Source: an uncultured Actinomycetes bacterium
GTDB lineage: Bacteria > Actinomycetota > Acidimicrobiia > IMCC26256 > JAGPDB01
Assembly (NCBI GenBank): GCA_937872965.1
Contig: CALMUU010000243.1
Span: forward strand, 1 to 36,537
Reading direction: 5' to 3'
Length of the DNA: 36,537 bases
How positions within the stretch are numbered: the first letter of the stretch is position 1; every line of letters starts with the position of its first letter. Under the pieces are notes generated by a model that saw nothing but the letters and a program-made list of their open reading frames with translations, had not been told where the DNA came from and did no database searches. Shown here piece after piece: positions 1-9,373 of this stretch. The position numbers and the translations under genes are program-made.

Positions 1-696
1 TCAGCGAAAAAGATCGTCTTGAGGATTGCGCACAAGATCGGATCCTTGACCGTCTCCACGATATGAATCAGGCAACCCTCGTATCAGTGCTGCACATGTG
101 CCCGAATCTTTATGCATGACTAGTTCAGCAGCACCCGCAATTTCATCTGCGACGGCAATCATCGTGGCTGTTAGCTCATGTCCGTAGAAATCTTTTTTAC
201 CGCGAAGATCGGCGAAGGAATTTAATCCTGAGTACCCCAACGCAACGTTGGTTTCTCCCATACGAAAAGGTCGACCAAATGTATCACTCACGATGACAGC
301 AATATCAAAGCCGGATTTGGCTTGTATCGAGTAGCGGAGCCCCTGGGCTGCACTGTCGATGTCTTTCGGAAGAATCACAACAGTGTTTTCTTCCGTATTG
401 GATTCGTCAACTCCTGCATTCGCGCAGATAAAGCCCTGATGTGTTTCCGAAATGACAAGGGGCCCTCGTCGTCGAATAATTTTTCTCGATTCTCTCTCAA
501 TAATATCTTGTTTCGTATTGTCGGGCGTAAGAGCCTCAATCCGTCCTCGCGCTTTAGCGACTACTTTGGATGCAACAACCAGACAATCGGAAGAAAGAAG
601 AGGAAAGTGGGGGACGAGTTGTCCTGTAATCATTTTCGAGAGATCATCACCCGGGTGAACAAGACCTATGCCATTAAGAGGAATGATTGAAATCAC
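1..696 (-). CDS. cofE: Coenzyme F420:L-glutamate ligase (CofE / FbiB N-terminal type)
   Basis: CofE adds glutamate to F420-0 with GTP to build the poly-glutamate tail of the deazaflavin cofactor F420. The 231-aa product carries the family blocks: VVASKVVAKARGR near residue 41, a CANAGVDESN block, SDTFGRPFRMGE, and VADEIAGAAELVM near the C-terminus. It is a stand-alone ligase: the nitroreductase-like domain fused to it in mycobacterial FbiB is absent. The GTG start overlaps the cofD stop in a 4-bp GTGA, so the two genes are translationally coupled. The stop codon is the first three bases of the window, so the gene is complete and the true C-terminus is seen. Assignment is by motif and by the cofD neighbour. 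Confidence 0.95.
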   Translation of the reverse strand: MISIIPLNGIGLVHPGDDLSKMITGQLVPHFPLLSSDCLVVASKVVAKARGRIEALTPDNTKQDIIERESRKIIRRRGPLVISETHQGFICANAGVDESNTEENTVVILPKDIDSAAQGLRYSIQAKSGFDIAVIVSDTFGRPFRMGETNVALGYSGLNSFADLRGKKDFYGHELTATMIAVADEIAGAAELVMHKDSGTCAALIRGLPDSYRGDGQGSDLVRNPQDDLFR

Positions 697-1637
697 GCAC
701 TACGACCTGACTGTATAGAGCAACGTGCAAGATTTGTTCGCGACGTTACAGAATCCATCAGAGTATTTGCTCTCACTGTGGCTATTCCTAATTCATTGAT
801 TTCAGAACAGTATTGCTCATCGCTAATATCAAGTATCAATGTCGAAATGTAATCTGAATAGATTTCTGCGATACCTGTCGGCGTCACGTCGACGTTGAGA
901 TCCCTCATGATCTTTCCGAGTGGCCCTTTCACGGAATCGCCTCTAATAATCGGTGAAATTGCTATCACCTGTTGTTTGTTTTTCCTTACGAATGAATCGA
1001 TTTCATCGATCGCAAAGAGAGGGAAAATAGAGAGGTAAGGATTAGACGGAGCGATAATGATCCTGTCAGCATTTTCAAGGGCGGCTCGCGCATCGTCATG
1101 ACAGAGTGAAGGGGCGCCTTCATATGAAATTTCCATAATGGAAGGCTGACATTTTTCGCGTACAAAATATTCCTGCATTCGTAGAGTCTGATTTTCTTTT
1201 GTGGTTATCGTGGTGGTGACTTGTTCTTCACACATGGGAACAATATCTATATTTGTAATTCCCAAACGACTAGCTAAATCGCGTGTCACGTCGCGCAGAG
1301 ATGTGCCTTTTTGTAAGGCGGTGGTGCGCAATGAATTGAGTGCGAGGTCTTGATCTCCAAGGTTGAACCAGGCGTTTACTCCAAGCGTTCGTAGCGTTTC
1401 AACGAAAGTAAAAGTCTCATTAACTCGTCCCCAGCCACGTACGTCATCGTTGATACCGGCTAGATGGTACAAAATCGAATCGATATCAGGACAGACATAC
1501 TGGCCATAGAATTCATCATCATCACCCGTATTGACAATAGCGGTGACATTGAGATTGTCTCCGCGTTCAATAAGTACATTGATTCCTAAGAGAAATCGAG
1601 CTGCACCGACACCACCGCAGAGAACGACGACGTTCAT
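693..1637 (-). CDS. cofD: 2-phospho-L-lactate transferase (CofD / FbiA)
   Basis: CofD transfers the phospholactyl (or, in actinobacteria, phosphoenolpyruvyl) moiety from an activated GDP donor to the riboflavin-derived Fo, giving F420-0 or dehydro-F420-0. The N-terminal loop CGGVGAARFL, a DDDEFYG segment and the APSNPYLSIFPL block in the middle are family hallmarks, and about 314 aa is the normal length. An in-frame TTG lies 9 nt upstream (1646); ATG at 1637 is preferred because it puts the hydrophobic strand right at the N-terminus, as is usual. No convincing Shine-Dalgarno is visible. The gene follows the small hypothetical gene by about 16 nt and overlaps cofE, so all three are probably one transcript. 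Confidence 0.94.
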   Translation of the reverse strand: MNVVVLCGGVGAARFLLGINVLIERGDNLNVTAIVNTGDDDEFYGQYVCPDIDSILYHLAGINDDVRGWGRVNETFTFVETLRTLGVNAWFNLGDQDLALNSLRTTALQKGTSLRDVTRDLASRLGITNIDIVPMCEEQVTTTITTKENQTLRMQEYFVREKCQPSIMEISYEGAPSLCHDDARAALENADRIIIAPSNPYLSIFPLFAIDEIDSFVRKNKQQVIAISPIIRGDSVKGPLGKIMRDLNVDVTPTGIAEIYSDYISTLILDISDEQYCSEINELGIATVRANTLMDSVTSRTNLARCSIQSGRSA

Positions 1638-1653
1638 ATTGGACAATGATTTT

Positions 1654-2076
1654 TTATGAAACTCGACGTTTTGCTTCGTCAGCGATTTTTTTAGTGGACG
1701 TAATTGCTTGTTCTGAACATACCTTCACTTGACGAGCCACGCTTGATGCAACTGGCCCGAGGTTTGTTGAGACTCGCTCGGCAACATTGTTAGCAGCAGG
1801 AATAAAATGTGAAGAAACCGTACCGTAAACATTTTCTGCAACAGGCGAGATTCGCCCCGGTAGATTGGTGAGAGGAGCGAGGGATTGACCAACTCGATCG
1901 CCTGCATCTTTAATGCGTGGGCTTACGTCGCGGATGACAGGCTCAAAGCGAGCAGATACCTGATCGATGTGAGCGCGTACTGTATCTCGTTTCTTTGAAA
2001 GATGTTGAACTCCAAGTGCCGCTGCGCCCAAAGCTACATATGCACCGTCACGAAGATTTGTTTTGATATCAGTCAT
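1654..2076 (-). CDS. Small Ala/Val-rich amphipathic hypothetical protein
   Basis: This 140-aa protein has no recognised catalytic motif. After a short hydrophobic start (YVALGAAALGVQ, residues 13-24) it consists of repeated charged and hydrophobic stretches with Pro breaks, such as FEPVIRDVSPRIKDAGDRVGQSLAPL, resembling apolipoprotein-like or membrane-surface helices, and it ends in basic residues. It is the first gene of the probable cof operon and has its own promoter immediately upstream. The function is unknown. Its place ahead of cofD may reflect shared transcription only. The ATG start is supported by a promoter whose -10 box ends 6 nt before it. Confidence 0.75.
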   Translation of the reverse strand: MTDIKTNLRDGAYVALGAAALGVQHLSKKRDTVRAHIDQVSARFEPVIRDVSPRIKDAGDRVGQSLAPLTNLPGRISPVAENVYGTVSSHFIPAANNVAERVSTNLGPVASSVARQVKVCSEQAITSTKKIADEAKRRVS

Positions 2077-2082
2077 ATCTCT

Positions 2083-2111
2083 AGTCTACACAACGCTGCT
2101 TGCAGATGCAA
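2083..2111 (-). promoter_or_regulatory. Promoter of the hypothetical-cofD-cofE operon, leaderless type
   Basis: Read on the minus strand, TTGCAT (2106-2111) and TAGACT (2083-2088) are separated by exactly 17 bp, and the ATG at 2076 follows the -10 box after only 6 nt. Transcription should therefore begin at or next to the start codon, giving a leaderless mRNA. This is sequence inference from the sigma-70 consensus. Confidence 0.65.
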
Positions 2112-2115
2112 GCAG
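2096..2115. promoter_or_regulatory. Perfect 9-bp inverted repeat in the divergent promoter region
   Basis: CTGCTTGCA and TGCAAGCAG form a perfect dyad with a 2-bp centre. It overlaps the -35 box and the spacer of the minus-strand promoter and sits just upstream of the plus-strand -10 box at 2127. The position suits an operator shared by both divergent transcripts. The binding protein is unknown. Confidence 0.45.
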
Positions 2116-2126
2116 ATCGTTTGGAG

Positions 2127-2132
2127 TAGAAT
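2127..2132 (+). promoter_or_regulatory. -10 box (TAGAAT) for the glycosyltransferase operon
   Basis: TAGAAT ends 9 nt before the ATG at 2142, again suggesting a leaderless or near-leaderless transcript. No good -35 hexamer is found at the usual distance, so this promoter is either weak, extended by an activator, or less certain than its divergent partner. Confidence 0.45.
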
Positions 2133-2141
2133 GTTCACCTT

Positions 2142-5100
2142 ATGACGATCGAAAAAACCGGCACTGCCGATGGGGACGATGATTCCGAGGCAAAACCCCA
2201 GAAGTACGGACATGATGAAGAGAGTCCCTCATTTGCATGGCCGACAGTTGTCGCAGTGGTTGTTACCCATAATCCTGGAGATTGGCTTGAACAGTGTTTG
2301 AACTCAATTGCAAACCAGGAATATCCCGATTTGACCACTTTGGTTGTGGATGTATGTTCCAATACAGACGTGACGCAACGAGTTGCCCAAGCAATGCCCA
2401 CAGCATTTGTTCGTCGCAGTGAAGAAGATATCAATTTTGCCCAAGCAATTAACACAGCTGTTGACTCTATTGAAGGGGCAACGTATGTATTGATTTGCCA
2501 TGACGATGTTATCCTCGAATCTGGAGCAATCGCAGAAATGGTAGAAGAAGCATTCCGATCCAATGCTTCTATTGTTGGCCCCAAGATGATTGATGCAGCT
2601 GTCCCCGATCAGCTTCTTGAAGTAGGGGGGATGATCGACCGATTTGGAGTTCCTTTCAGCGGCATTGAGTTTGGTGAAGTTGATCAAGGTCAACACGATG
2701 GTGTGCGCGATGTTTTCTTTGTTTCGAGTGCGGCCATGCTTGTGCGAGCAGATCTTTTTCGAGCGCTAGGTGGATTCGATGTCCATTGTTTTCCTGGTGC
2801 AGAAGATATCGACCTCGCATGGCGTGCCCATCTTGTGAGTGCTCGTGTTCTCGTACAGCCTGAGGCCGTAGTTCGTCACCACAAAACAAGCGACCGTCAA
2901 CGAAAAACACGAACATCGGCGACAGCAATTGTTGCACGGCATCGAATGCGCGCAGTACTGAAAAATGCCTCTGCAGTTTCGTTAGCTTGGATTTTGCCAC
3001 TTGCTTTTATCCTGCACTCTATCGAAGGAATAGTGTGGTTGTTGCGCGCGGATCCTCGACGTGCATGGCTTTTATTTTCTGGGTGGATATGGAACATTCG
3101 TCATCTCCGAGATACACGCAGCGAGCGTGCAAAAATTCAAAAGACCCGTGAAGTTTCGGACAGAGTAATTTCAACTCATCAAATTGGTGGTTCTGCTCGA
3201 ATTCGTCGATTCTTTACATCGCTGATAGAAAATCGACAACTGAAGAAATTTACAAATGCTTCCCGCGTATTTGCGACAGAAAGGTATTCTCGTCGAACAC
3301 GTGAAACGCCTCTTTATCTTGCGGCCATTGCGGTGTATTTCATTGCGGTGCGTTCATTGATTATTAATGGGATCAGTGGTGTGGGTGAGTTCTCTCGTTG
3401 GCCATCGTTTTCTAAACAAGTCGAGGCTTTGCTTCATGGTGGTCTTCCGGTCTCGCGTGAACCAATGTTGTCTTCAACATTTGGTCGTCTCATCGCATTG
3501 TGTCTTACGTTTTTGTGTGGAAATAACGAAGGTTTAGCGCAAACCGTCTTTGTCCTTTCTCTTATTCCCCTCGGGGGATATGGAGTCCGACTATTGCTGA
3601 AAGAGCGAGCTATGGGCCCTCGATCTATTGCTTTTGCGGCGATTACGTACGGAACTTTTGCGCTTGGTATGCATGCATTTTCGCAAGGTGACTTAGGTTC
3701 GCTTGTTTTGCTTGCGGGGCTTCCTTATTTTCTCCGTGCACTCAGCAATCGCAATGTGCGCCAGGTTGGGGTCGTTACAGCCTTAATGATTGCGTTTTAT
3801 CCTGCGGCAATCGTTGTGTGCTTGATCATTGGTGCAGCATTTGTTTTCATGGGAGAAAAATCTGAAACAGATGCTCTTACGGACTCAAAGACACATGAAT
3901 TTCTGCAGAGAAGTCGTATTATTTTATTTGCGGGCGTGATTGGTCTTGTTATCAACTGTGGATTAATCGTCGACTCGATCCGCGCAATCGATCGTAATAC
4001 AGTCGGTCTGTCGGAAACGCCACGGGTATTCGGTGATTACTTATTCTCGCAGAATAGTGTCATGATTGCATTCTATGTTGCAATTGCAATTTGTACATGT
4101 GCGCTTGTTGTCGGTCGCAATGAGCGTACCGGTGAGCTTCGAATCCTTGCAGTGACAGCTGTCATTCTTGGAGTTATGGCATATTCAGCTATTTATTTTG
4201 CGCAACCAATTTTTCAGGCGAGTGCATTGTATAGCGTCATCCAACTGATGGCGGCAGTTTCTGTTGGTATATGCGTCCACTCTTACACGGATGAAATGAA
4301 GTTGCGTTCATTTGGTATCTTTCATTTTGCTACCACGTTCTCAATTGTCGCTGTGGTGGTGAGTCTCGTGATGAGTATTCCTGTGTTAAGAGTAGGAACT
4401 TTCTCTTTACCGGAACGAAGTTGGTCCAATCAGATAGAAATTAGCCAGAATGCCCGAGTGCTCTACCTAGGAGATGCCGAGGTTCTCCCTGGTCGCAGCG
4501 TTCTCGTTCCCGGGAATAGAAGCTTTTCGTTAACAAGTGAATCGGGGGCTACTCTCTTGTCTTCCTTCACTGGCCCTGCATCTTCACTTGATGGGGATAT
4601 TCGTGATATTTACTCTGCAATATTGTCTGAGCAAACAACGCATGGAGGGTTTCTCCTCGCTCGACTGAGCATTGAGAGCGTAGCGGTGCCCACTTCGCGC
4701 TCTCCAGAGAGTTCGCAACTTGTTACAGACACGAGATTACTTAATGCGCTCGATCGCCAGAGCGATCTCATTCGATTGAGAGATCGTAATGGGCTTGTTG
4801 TCTATAGGAATGCTTCTTTTACTGAAGGTAGCTCACTTGATGTTTCCGTGAACAGTCTTTCTCCAACCCGAGCCTTCGAACTGCGCAACCAACAATCTGC
4901 GCTTAGCTCTGAACGCCGCGACCAACCTATTAAACCACTTACATTGGCAACCATTGCGCTATCACTCTTAGGTCTTGTATTGAGTGTTCTTTGGCCCAGA
5001 CGTCACAAACTTATCTCTAATCGTTCACTTTTACTCACGAGAGCAGTGTCACGAAGTCATACGGATATTGAGGAAAAGCGGGATAGGACGCCGGGGTCCC

Positions 5101-5210
5101 ATCCTGTTGTTGATCTCGAGCATGAACATTTAGATAATCGTGAAACCCATATGGCGAGTGAGATATCTCCACAGGCACATACAGATCCATTAGCAGAGGC
5201 TGTCAAATGA
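2142..5210 (+). CDS. Large membrane glycosyltransferase, GT2 domain plus polytopic membrane region
   Basis: This 1022-aa protein begins with a cytoplasmic family-2 glycosyltransferase domain at roughly residues 30-265. It shows TVVAVVVTHNPGDWLEQCL, a CHDDVILESG acceptor/metal region and the GAEDIDLAWRAH motif that holds the probable catalytic acid. The rest is a polytopic membrane region (segments near residues 285-305 and 388-410, then more in a central cluster), an extracytoplasmic stretch around 760-920, and a final membrane helix near 925-945 followed by a charged tail. The layout suggests transfer of sugar to a lipid-linked or envelope polymer at the membrane. The gene overlaps the next one in ATGA, so it forms an operon with the DUF5719 and thioredoxin-like genes. 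The sugar substrate cannot be read from the sequence. Confidence 0.85.
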   Translation: MTIEKTGTADGDDDSEAKPQKYGHDEESPSFAWPTVVAVVVTHNPGDWLEQCLNSIANQEYPDLTTLVVDVCSNTDVTQRVAQAMPTAFVRRSEEDINFAQAINTAVDSIEGATYVLICHDDVILESGAIAEMVEEAFRSNASIVGPKMIDAAVPDQLLEVGGMIDRFGVPFSGIEFGEVDQGQHDGVRDVFFVSSAAMLVRADLFRALGGFDVHCFPGAEDIDLAWRAHLVSARVLVQPEAVVRHHKTSDRQRKTRTSATAIVARHRMRAVLKNASAVSLAWILPLAFILHSIEGIVWLLRADPRRAWLLFSGWIWNIRHLRDTRSERAKIQKTREVSDRVISTHQIGGSARIRRFFTSLIENRQLKKFTNASRVFATERYSRRTRETPLYLAAIAVYFIAVRSLIINGISGVGEFSRWPSFSKQVEALLHGGLPVSREPMLSSTFGRLIALCLTFLCGNNEGLAQTVFVLSLIPLGGYGVRLLLKERAMGPRSIAFAAITYGTFALGMHAFSQGDLGSLVLLAGLPYFLRALSNRNVRQVGVVTALMIAFYPAAIVVCLIIGAAFVFMGEKSETDALTDSKTHEFLQRSRIILFAGVIGLVINCGLIVDSIRAIDRNTVGLSETPRVFGDYLFSQNSVMIAFYVAIAICTCALVVGRNERTGELRILAVTAVILGVMAYSAIYFAQPIFQASALYSVIQLMAAVSVGICVHSYTDEMKLRSFGIFHFATTFSIVAVVVSLVMSIPVLRVGTFSLPERSWSNQIEISQNARVLYLGDAEVLPGRSVLVPGNRSFSLTSESGATLLSSFTGPASSLDGDIRDIYSAILSEQTTHGGFLLARLSIESVAVPTSRSPESSQLVTDTRLLNALDRQSDLIRLRDRNGLVVYRNASFTEGSSLDVSVNSLSPTRAFELRNQQSALSSERRDQPIKPLTLATIALSLLGLVLSVLWPRRHKLISNRSLLLTRAVSRSHTDIEEKRDRTPGSHPVVDLEHEHLDNRETHMASEISPQAHTDPLAEAVK

Positions 5211-6652
5211 ACAAGATCGATGAACAGCACCACAAGCGACGCCAATCTCGGAATGAACGAAAAAAGATACTGGACGATGTTGCACAACAGTCTTCAAAGT
5301 TGGGCTATGTCATCGTTCTCGTTTGCATATGTATTGTTATTGCTGGCGTTTTCGCCACGCAACAATTCACCAAGCGTGTGGCCGCTGTACCAACAACGAA
5401 ACCAATTAACGCAATAACTGCAAGCGCCCTTTCGACGTTCTGGACGTGCCCTCTTTCAGCGGGTCAAAACTCTGACACGCTTTTGCTTGCCAATCCCGAT
5501 CGTAACCGAGATGCTGAGCTTGAAATTACTTCTTATGATGCTGCAGGAGCGCTTGTGGGTAAAACGACTCGTAATGTACCACAGGCATCAAGTATTGAAA
5601 TGCCTCTGAGCGCTGTGAAGGGAACCACCGCGACATCAATCACTGTAGAAAGTATTGCTAGTTCGATTGTTGTATTTCGAAACATGACTCTCACGGATGG
5701 AACGGAACTAGTTCCTTGTATCTCCCGTTTTTATTCACGAGCAGTTTTTCCTAATCTCCAAACAACTCGTAACTCAAATTCCGTTTTAGTTCTCGCTAAT
5801 CCGTTTGATGAATCCATCGTGGTCGACATTACAGGGAATCTTCAGGATACGACTATAGATCCACCGCGAGTTGTACTCGATGAAATACGAGGCGTCATTA
5901 TTCCTGCACGTGGACATGTCAATGTAGATTTGCAAGCTGAGTTCGGCCGGTACAATGTTGTGAGTGCACAGATATCATCGCGCAGTGGAGCTTTTGTCGC
6001 CGAGGCGCTGGTAACTTTTTCTGGTGCTGATTCCATTCAAGGACAAACTGTGATGGCAGCGACCGATGAAACAACGGACACTACTGCGGCATATTGGGCG
6101 GGAGTTTCTCCTACGCGTATCGTTGCGTACAACACGTCAAATCACACTTATTCTCTTCAGCTCGATGCTTTGGGTTTTGACAAGCGTTCTCTTTCAGGAG
6201 AATTACAAAGCATCGCTCCAGGTGCGGGTGCGGTTCTCGACAATGTGGGTACAGAATTATCTACACGTTTGCAGACCGTAACACTTCAGAAAGGTAGACG
6301 TCCGGCAGCGAATATATATATTTCCTGGCTTCATGGAACTAAGTCAGCAGTTTCTTCAGGACCAAGTAGCACACGACTGACAGAACGTTCTTTTATTCCG
6401 GTCACATCTGCAGATGAACTCTCCTTATATAATCCGCAGCGCGTTTCGACAACCGTCACACTTTCGCTCTACGGTACTTCGGAAAAACAGAAAGTAACCT
6501 TGGCTTCCGGTGCCTATGTTGCCGTTAATCTTGATCGTTTCGATATTGACAAGAATGCTGTCATTGATGTTGTTTCGTCTCATCCCATTGCGCTGGGTGC
6601 AGCTGACGGAACGTTTACCCGGTATGCATCGGGGATCGAAATTCAGCCATGA
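5207..6652 (+). CDS. DUF5719 family membrane-anchored extracytoplasmic protein
   Basis: The 481-aa protein has a basic N-terminus, one membrane helix (about residues 33-50, YVIVLVCICIVIAGVFA) and a long Ser/Thr-rich beta-type extracytoplasmic region with repeated LLLANPDR/LVLANPFD-like blocks. This matches the actinobacterial family DUF5719, whose members commonly sit beside the large GT2 membrane protein. No catalytic residues are evident. Its function is unknown; position and topology suggest an envelope partner of the upstream glycosyltransferase. Start and stop codons overlap its neighbours by 4 bp on both sides, implying coupled translation of all three. Confidence 0.8.
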   Translation: MNKIDEQHHKRRQSRNERKKILDDVAQQSSKLGYVIVLVCICIVIAGVFATQQFTKRVAAVPTTKPINAITASALSTFWTCPLSAGQNSDTLLLANPDRNRDAELEITSYDAAGALVGKTTRNVPQASSIEMPLSAVKGTTATSITVESIASSIVVFRNMTLTDGTELVPCISRFYSRAVFPNLQTTRNSNSVLVLANPFDESIVVDITGNLQDTTIDPPRVVLDEIRGVIIPARGHVNVDLQAEFGRYNVVSAQISSRSGAFVAEALVTFSGADSIQGQTVMAATDETTDTTAAYWAGVSPTRIVAYNTSNHTYSLQLDALGFDKRSLSGELQSIAPGAGAVLDNVGTELSTRLQTVTLQKGRRPAANIYISWLHGTKSAVSSGPSSTRLTERSFIPVTSADELSLYNPQRVSTTVTLSLYGTSEKQKVTLASGAYVAVNLDRFDIDKNAVIDVVSSHPIALGAADGTFTRYASGIEIQP

Positions 6653-7095
6653 TCTGGATTGCCTATGGTGCAATTATTGTTGCAACCTTTACCGCGCTTT
6701 ACTTCGCCCGGACGCGTCGCGTAAGCGAGGCTTCACCCACTCGATATGATCCACCTGTCAAAGTGGAACGCAATGATTTTGCAGACTGCCAAGCCGATAC
6801 TCTTGTCGTCCTTTTTACCTCCCGCGTATGTGACTCATGTCTCAATGTATCAAAAAAATCTAGTGTTCTGAGCTCATCATTAGTAGATGTTGTTAATGTT
6901 GAATACGAAGATCCGAGCGGTAAAAAACTGCATGCGAAGTATCAAATCGAAGCAGTACCTACGCTTATCGTTTGTGATGCCAACGGGGTCACCCAAAAGG
7001 CCTTTGTGGGCCCAGTAACCGCTACCGACCTCTGGGCAGCAGTCGCTTCTGTTCGCGGCACTGAAGTGGAAAGTTGCGCTAATCACACTAGCTAA
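6649..7095 (+). CDS. Membrane-anchored thioredoxin-like protein
   Basis: The 148-aa protein has an N-terminal membrane helix (about residues 3-20) and a thioredoxin-fold domain with a CDSC active site at residues 61-64 and the cis-proline loop AVPT around residue 104. The order helix then thioredoxin domain suggests a domain outside the membrane that exchanges disulfides or reduces envelope proteins (family knowledge and inference). It overlaps DUF5719 by ATGA and is the last gene of the operon. The final codons lie in the first copy of a 71-bp tandem duplication that continues past the stop codon, so the C-terminus may have been changed recently. Confidence 0.8.
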   Translation: MIWIAYGAIIVATFTALYFARTRRVSEASPTRYDPPVKVERNDFADCQADTLVVLFTSRVCDSCLNVSKKSSVLSSSLVDVVNVEYEDPSGKKLHAKYQIEAVPTLIVCDANGVTQKAFVGPVTATDLWAAVASVRGTEVESCANHTS

Positions 7096-7217
7096 CAGAT
7101 CTCTGGGCAGAATCCGTTTCTGCTCGCGGCGCTGAAGTGGAAAGTTGCGCTCATCACACTAGCTAACAGATCTCTGGGCAGAATCCGTTTCTGCTCGCGG
7201 TGTTGAAGTGTTGCTTG
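7031..7217 (+). repeat. 71-bp tandem duplication, about 2.6 copies, starting inside the thioredoxin-like gene
   Basis: Units start at 7031, 7102 and 7173, each beginning TCTGGGCAG. The first contains the last 21 codons and stop codon of the thioredoxin-like gene; the second and third are non-coding and more like each other than like the first, and the third is incomplete. The 71-bp period is not a multiple of three. This looks like tandem slippage or duplication of a gene end. Confidence 0.85.
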
Positions 7218-7268
7218 CAATAATCATGCGAAATAAAAATGTAATCTTGTACCCCGTCGTTTTTTGGG

Positions 7269-7406
7269 GTCCATTTGCAAAAGCGGCGCATTGGCCGGCA
7301 AAATATCGAGGTTAACATTTGTGACGTTGATCATGTTCGTTTGCAAAGGCGGCGCATTGGTTTAGCGTTCGATAGAACGATGAACCACGTACGCCTGCAA
7401 ATGGAC
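7269..7406. repeat. Segment bounded by 11-bp perfect inverted repeats, with internal direct repeats
   Basis: GTCCATTTGCA (7269-7279) and TGCAAATGGAC (7396-7406) are perfect inverted copies. Inside, a roughly 20-bp direct repeat (TTTGCAAA then GCGGCGCATTGG, with one base different) occurs at 7274-7294 and 7340-7360. Together with the tandem copies before it, this fills the 337-bp gap between the convergent thioredoxin-like gene and ftsH. The shape resembles a small non-autonomous element, but no target-site duplication is clear. Confidence 0.55.
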
Positions 7407-7432
7407 TGATCAACGGATCAGGATTCTTTGAG

Positions 7433-9373
7433 CTATTTCACATCCGCGGCAGAAACAGTATTCGCACAGGGTCTGCCCATGGCGGCATCGACAAGCTCAG
7501 AAACTTGTTCACCGGAGATTTCTTCATGTTCGACCAGGGCATCGCCTACCGCTTCGAGTCCCTTACGGAACTCGGTGAGAATTTTTGTGACACGCTCTTC
7601 TGTTTTCATGAGGATGGACTGAGCTTCTACATCAATTGTTCGGGCCGTATCGTCAGAGTAGGTCTTTGATTGCATCATATCCTCACCGAGAAACACCATG
7701 TTGGAATCTCCCCAGGCCATAGGCCCTACTTTGTCAGACATTCCCCATTCGCGCACCATGGAATGTGCAATTTCCGTTGCGCGTACAAGGTCGTTGTGTG
7801 CGCCCGTGGAAACATTTTCAAATACTGTACGTTCGGCTCCACGCCCACCGAGCAATACCATCAGCTGATCATCAAGGTAATTGCGATTGTATGAGTGACG
7901 CTCTTCCAGGGGAAGTTGTTGGGTCATTCCCAACGCCATTCCTGTGGGCAGAATAGTGACTTTGTGAACAGGATCTGCATGCTTACAAAGATAGGCGAGG
8001 ATAGCGTGGCCGCCTTCGTGGTAAGCAGTGAGTTTCTTTTCGTGTTCATTCATCATGATGCTGGGACGACGAAGACCCATAAGCACACGATCGATTGCCG
8101 AATTGAAATCGGCAGCATGAATGTCGGTTTCTCCGCGACGTACAGCGTGAAGGGCAGCCTCGTTGACAAGGTTGGAAAGTTCTGCACCGCTCATTCCTGG
8201 TGTTGCGCGAGAAAGAGTGTCAACTAAGACATCATCTCCAATTTTCTTCCCTTTAAAGTGAACCTCCAGGATGCGGGCTCGTTCTTCCTGGGTTGGAAGA
8301 GGAACAACGATTTGTCGATCGAAACGACCAGGGCGAAGCAAAGCGGTGTCGAGAATGTCGGGTCGGTTGGTTGCTGCCATCATGACAATACCTTCAGTTG
8401 GCTCGAAGCCGTCCATTTCGGAAAGCATTTGATTCAATGTTTGTTCACGTTCGTCATGTCCGCCACCCATTCCTGCACCACGTTTACGCCCAATGGAATC
8501 GATTTCGTCTACGAAGATAATTGCAGGCGCGCTCTTTTTTGCTGTTGCAAAGAGGTCGCGTACGCGCGAAGCACCCACACCGACGAACATTTCCATGAAA
8601 TCAGAACCAGTGACCGAAATGAAGGGAACGCCGGCTTCTCCTGCTACTGCACGTGCAATCAAGGTCTTGCCGGTTCCTGGGGGACCAACGAGAAGTACGC
8701 CACGAGGAATGCGCGCTCCAATGTCGCGAAACTTCGCAGGATTTTTTAAGAAGTCAACAACTTCAGATATTTCTTGCTTGACGGCAGAATAACCCGCAAC
8801 ATCATCAAATGTTGTTTTAGGGTTTTCGGTCGAGTAGATCTTTGCTTTGCTTCGACCAATATTCATGACCGAACCCATTTGACCTTGTGCCCGTCGAGAA
8901 AGAAACAAGAAAAGGCCAACAAGTATGAGAACCGGAAGAAGGTAAGGAATGAGATTGATGAAAAGGTTAGATTCTGCTTTCTTATAGCTAAAGTTCACGT
9001 TGTTCTCTTCAAGAAGTTTGAGAACTCGATCCGGAAGGTCGTCGAGAGGTCCGTCTGTCTTGTAATCAATATTTCCCTTAAATTCTTTCTTAAAAGTACC
9101 GCGAATATTTCCTGTCACAGGCTCGTACGATGCAGATTTAACATTGCCTTTTTCTACGAGCGTGAGAAAACTAGTTTCTGTTCCCGAATATTTTATTGCG
9201 GTTTCTTTTTTCTTGTCGAGAAACTGATTCGAGCTCATGAGTAACACCAAAACAATTGCGCCCATGGCAATCCATGCCCAGGTGGTCGGTCGGCGCGATG
9301 TCGGTGGCTTGGGAACCTTCTGACCTGAAGATTTTGGACTTGGTGCTTTGGGTGTTGGCTGAGGTTCAGTCAT
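7433..9373 (-). CDS. ftsH: ATP-dependent zinc metalloprotease FtsH
   Basis: FtsH extracts and degrades misassembled membrane proteins and short-lived regulators at the cytoplasmic membrane. The 646-aa product has a Pro-rich N-terminus, two membrane helices (about 31-48 and 137-158) flanking an extracytoplasmic domain, the Walker A loop GPPGTGKT (230-237), Walker B IIFVDEID (near 286-292), the second region of homology [17 protein letters not shown] (334-350) and the zinc site HEGGH (452-456). Length is normal; there is no long C-terminal extension. An AAGG Shine-Dalgarno lies about 8 nt before the ATG. It is transcribed divergently from the CPBP protease gene, a second membrane protease, and converges on the upstream envelope operon. 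Confidence 0.97.
   Translation of the reverse strand: MTEPQPTPKAPSPKSSGQKVPKPPTSRRPTTWAWIAMGAIVLVLLMSSNQFLDKKKETAIKYSGTETSFLTLVEKGNVKSASYEPVTGNIRGTFKKEFKGNIDYKTDGPLDDLPDRVLKLLEENNVNFSYKKAESNLFINLIPYLLPVLILVGLFLFLSRRAQGQMGSVMNIGRSKAKIYSTENPKTTFDDVAGYSAVKQEISEVVDFLKNPAKFRDIGARIPRGVLLVGPPGTGKTLIARAVAGEAGVPFISVTGSDFMEMFVGVGASRVRDLFATAKKSAPAIIFVDEIDSIGRKRGAGMGGGHDEREQTLNQMLSEMDGFEPTEGIVMMAATNRPDILDTALLRPGRFDRQIVVPLPTQEERARILEVHFKGKKIGDDVLVDTLSRATPGMSGAELSNLVNEAALHAVRRGETDIHAADFNSAIDRVLMGLRRPSIMMNEHEKKLTAYHEGGHAILAYLCKHADPVHKVTILPTGMALGMTQQLPLEERHSYNRNYLDDQLMVLLGGRGAERTVFENVSTGAHNDLVRATEIAHSMVREWGMSDKVGPMAWGDSNMVFLGEDMMQSKTYSDDTARTIDVEAQSILMKTEERVTKILTEFRKGLEAVGDALVEHEEISGEQVSELVDAAMGRPCANTVSAADVK

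Noticed and set aside
8258-9244. Long plus-strand ORFs opposite ftsH
   Set aside because: They are shadows of the ftsH reading frame, with no ribosome sites or recognisable domains.
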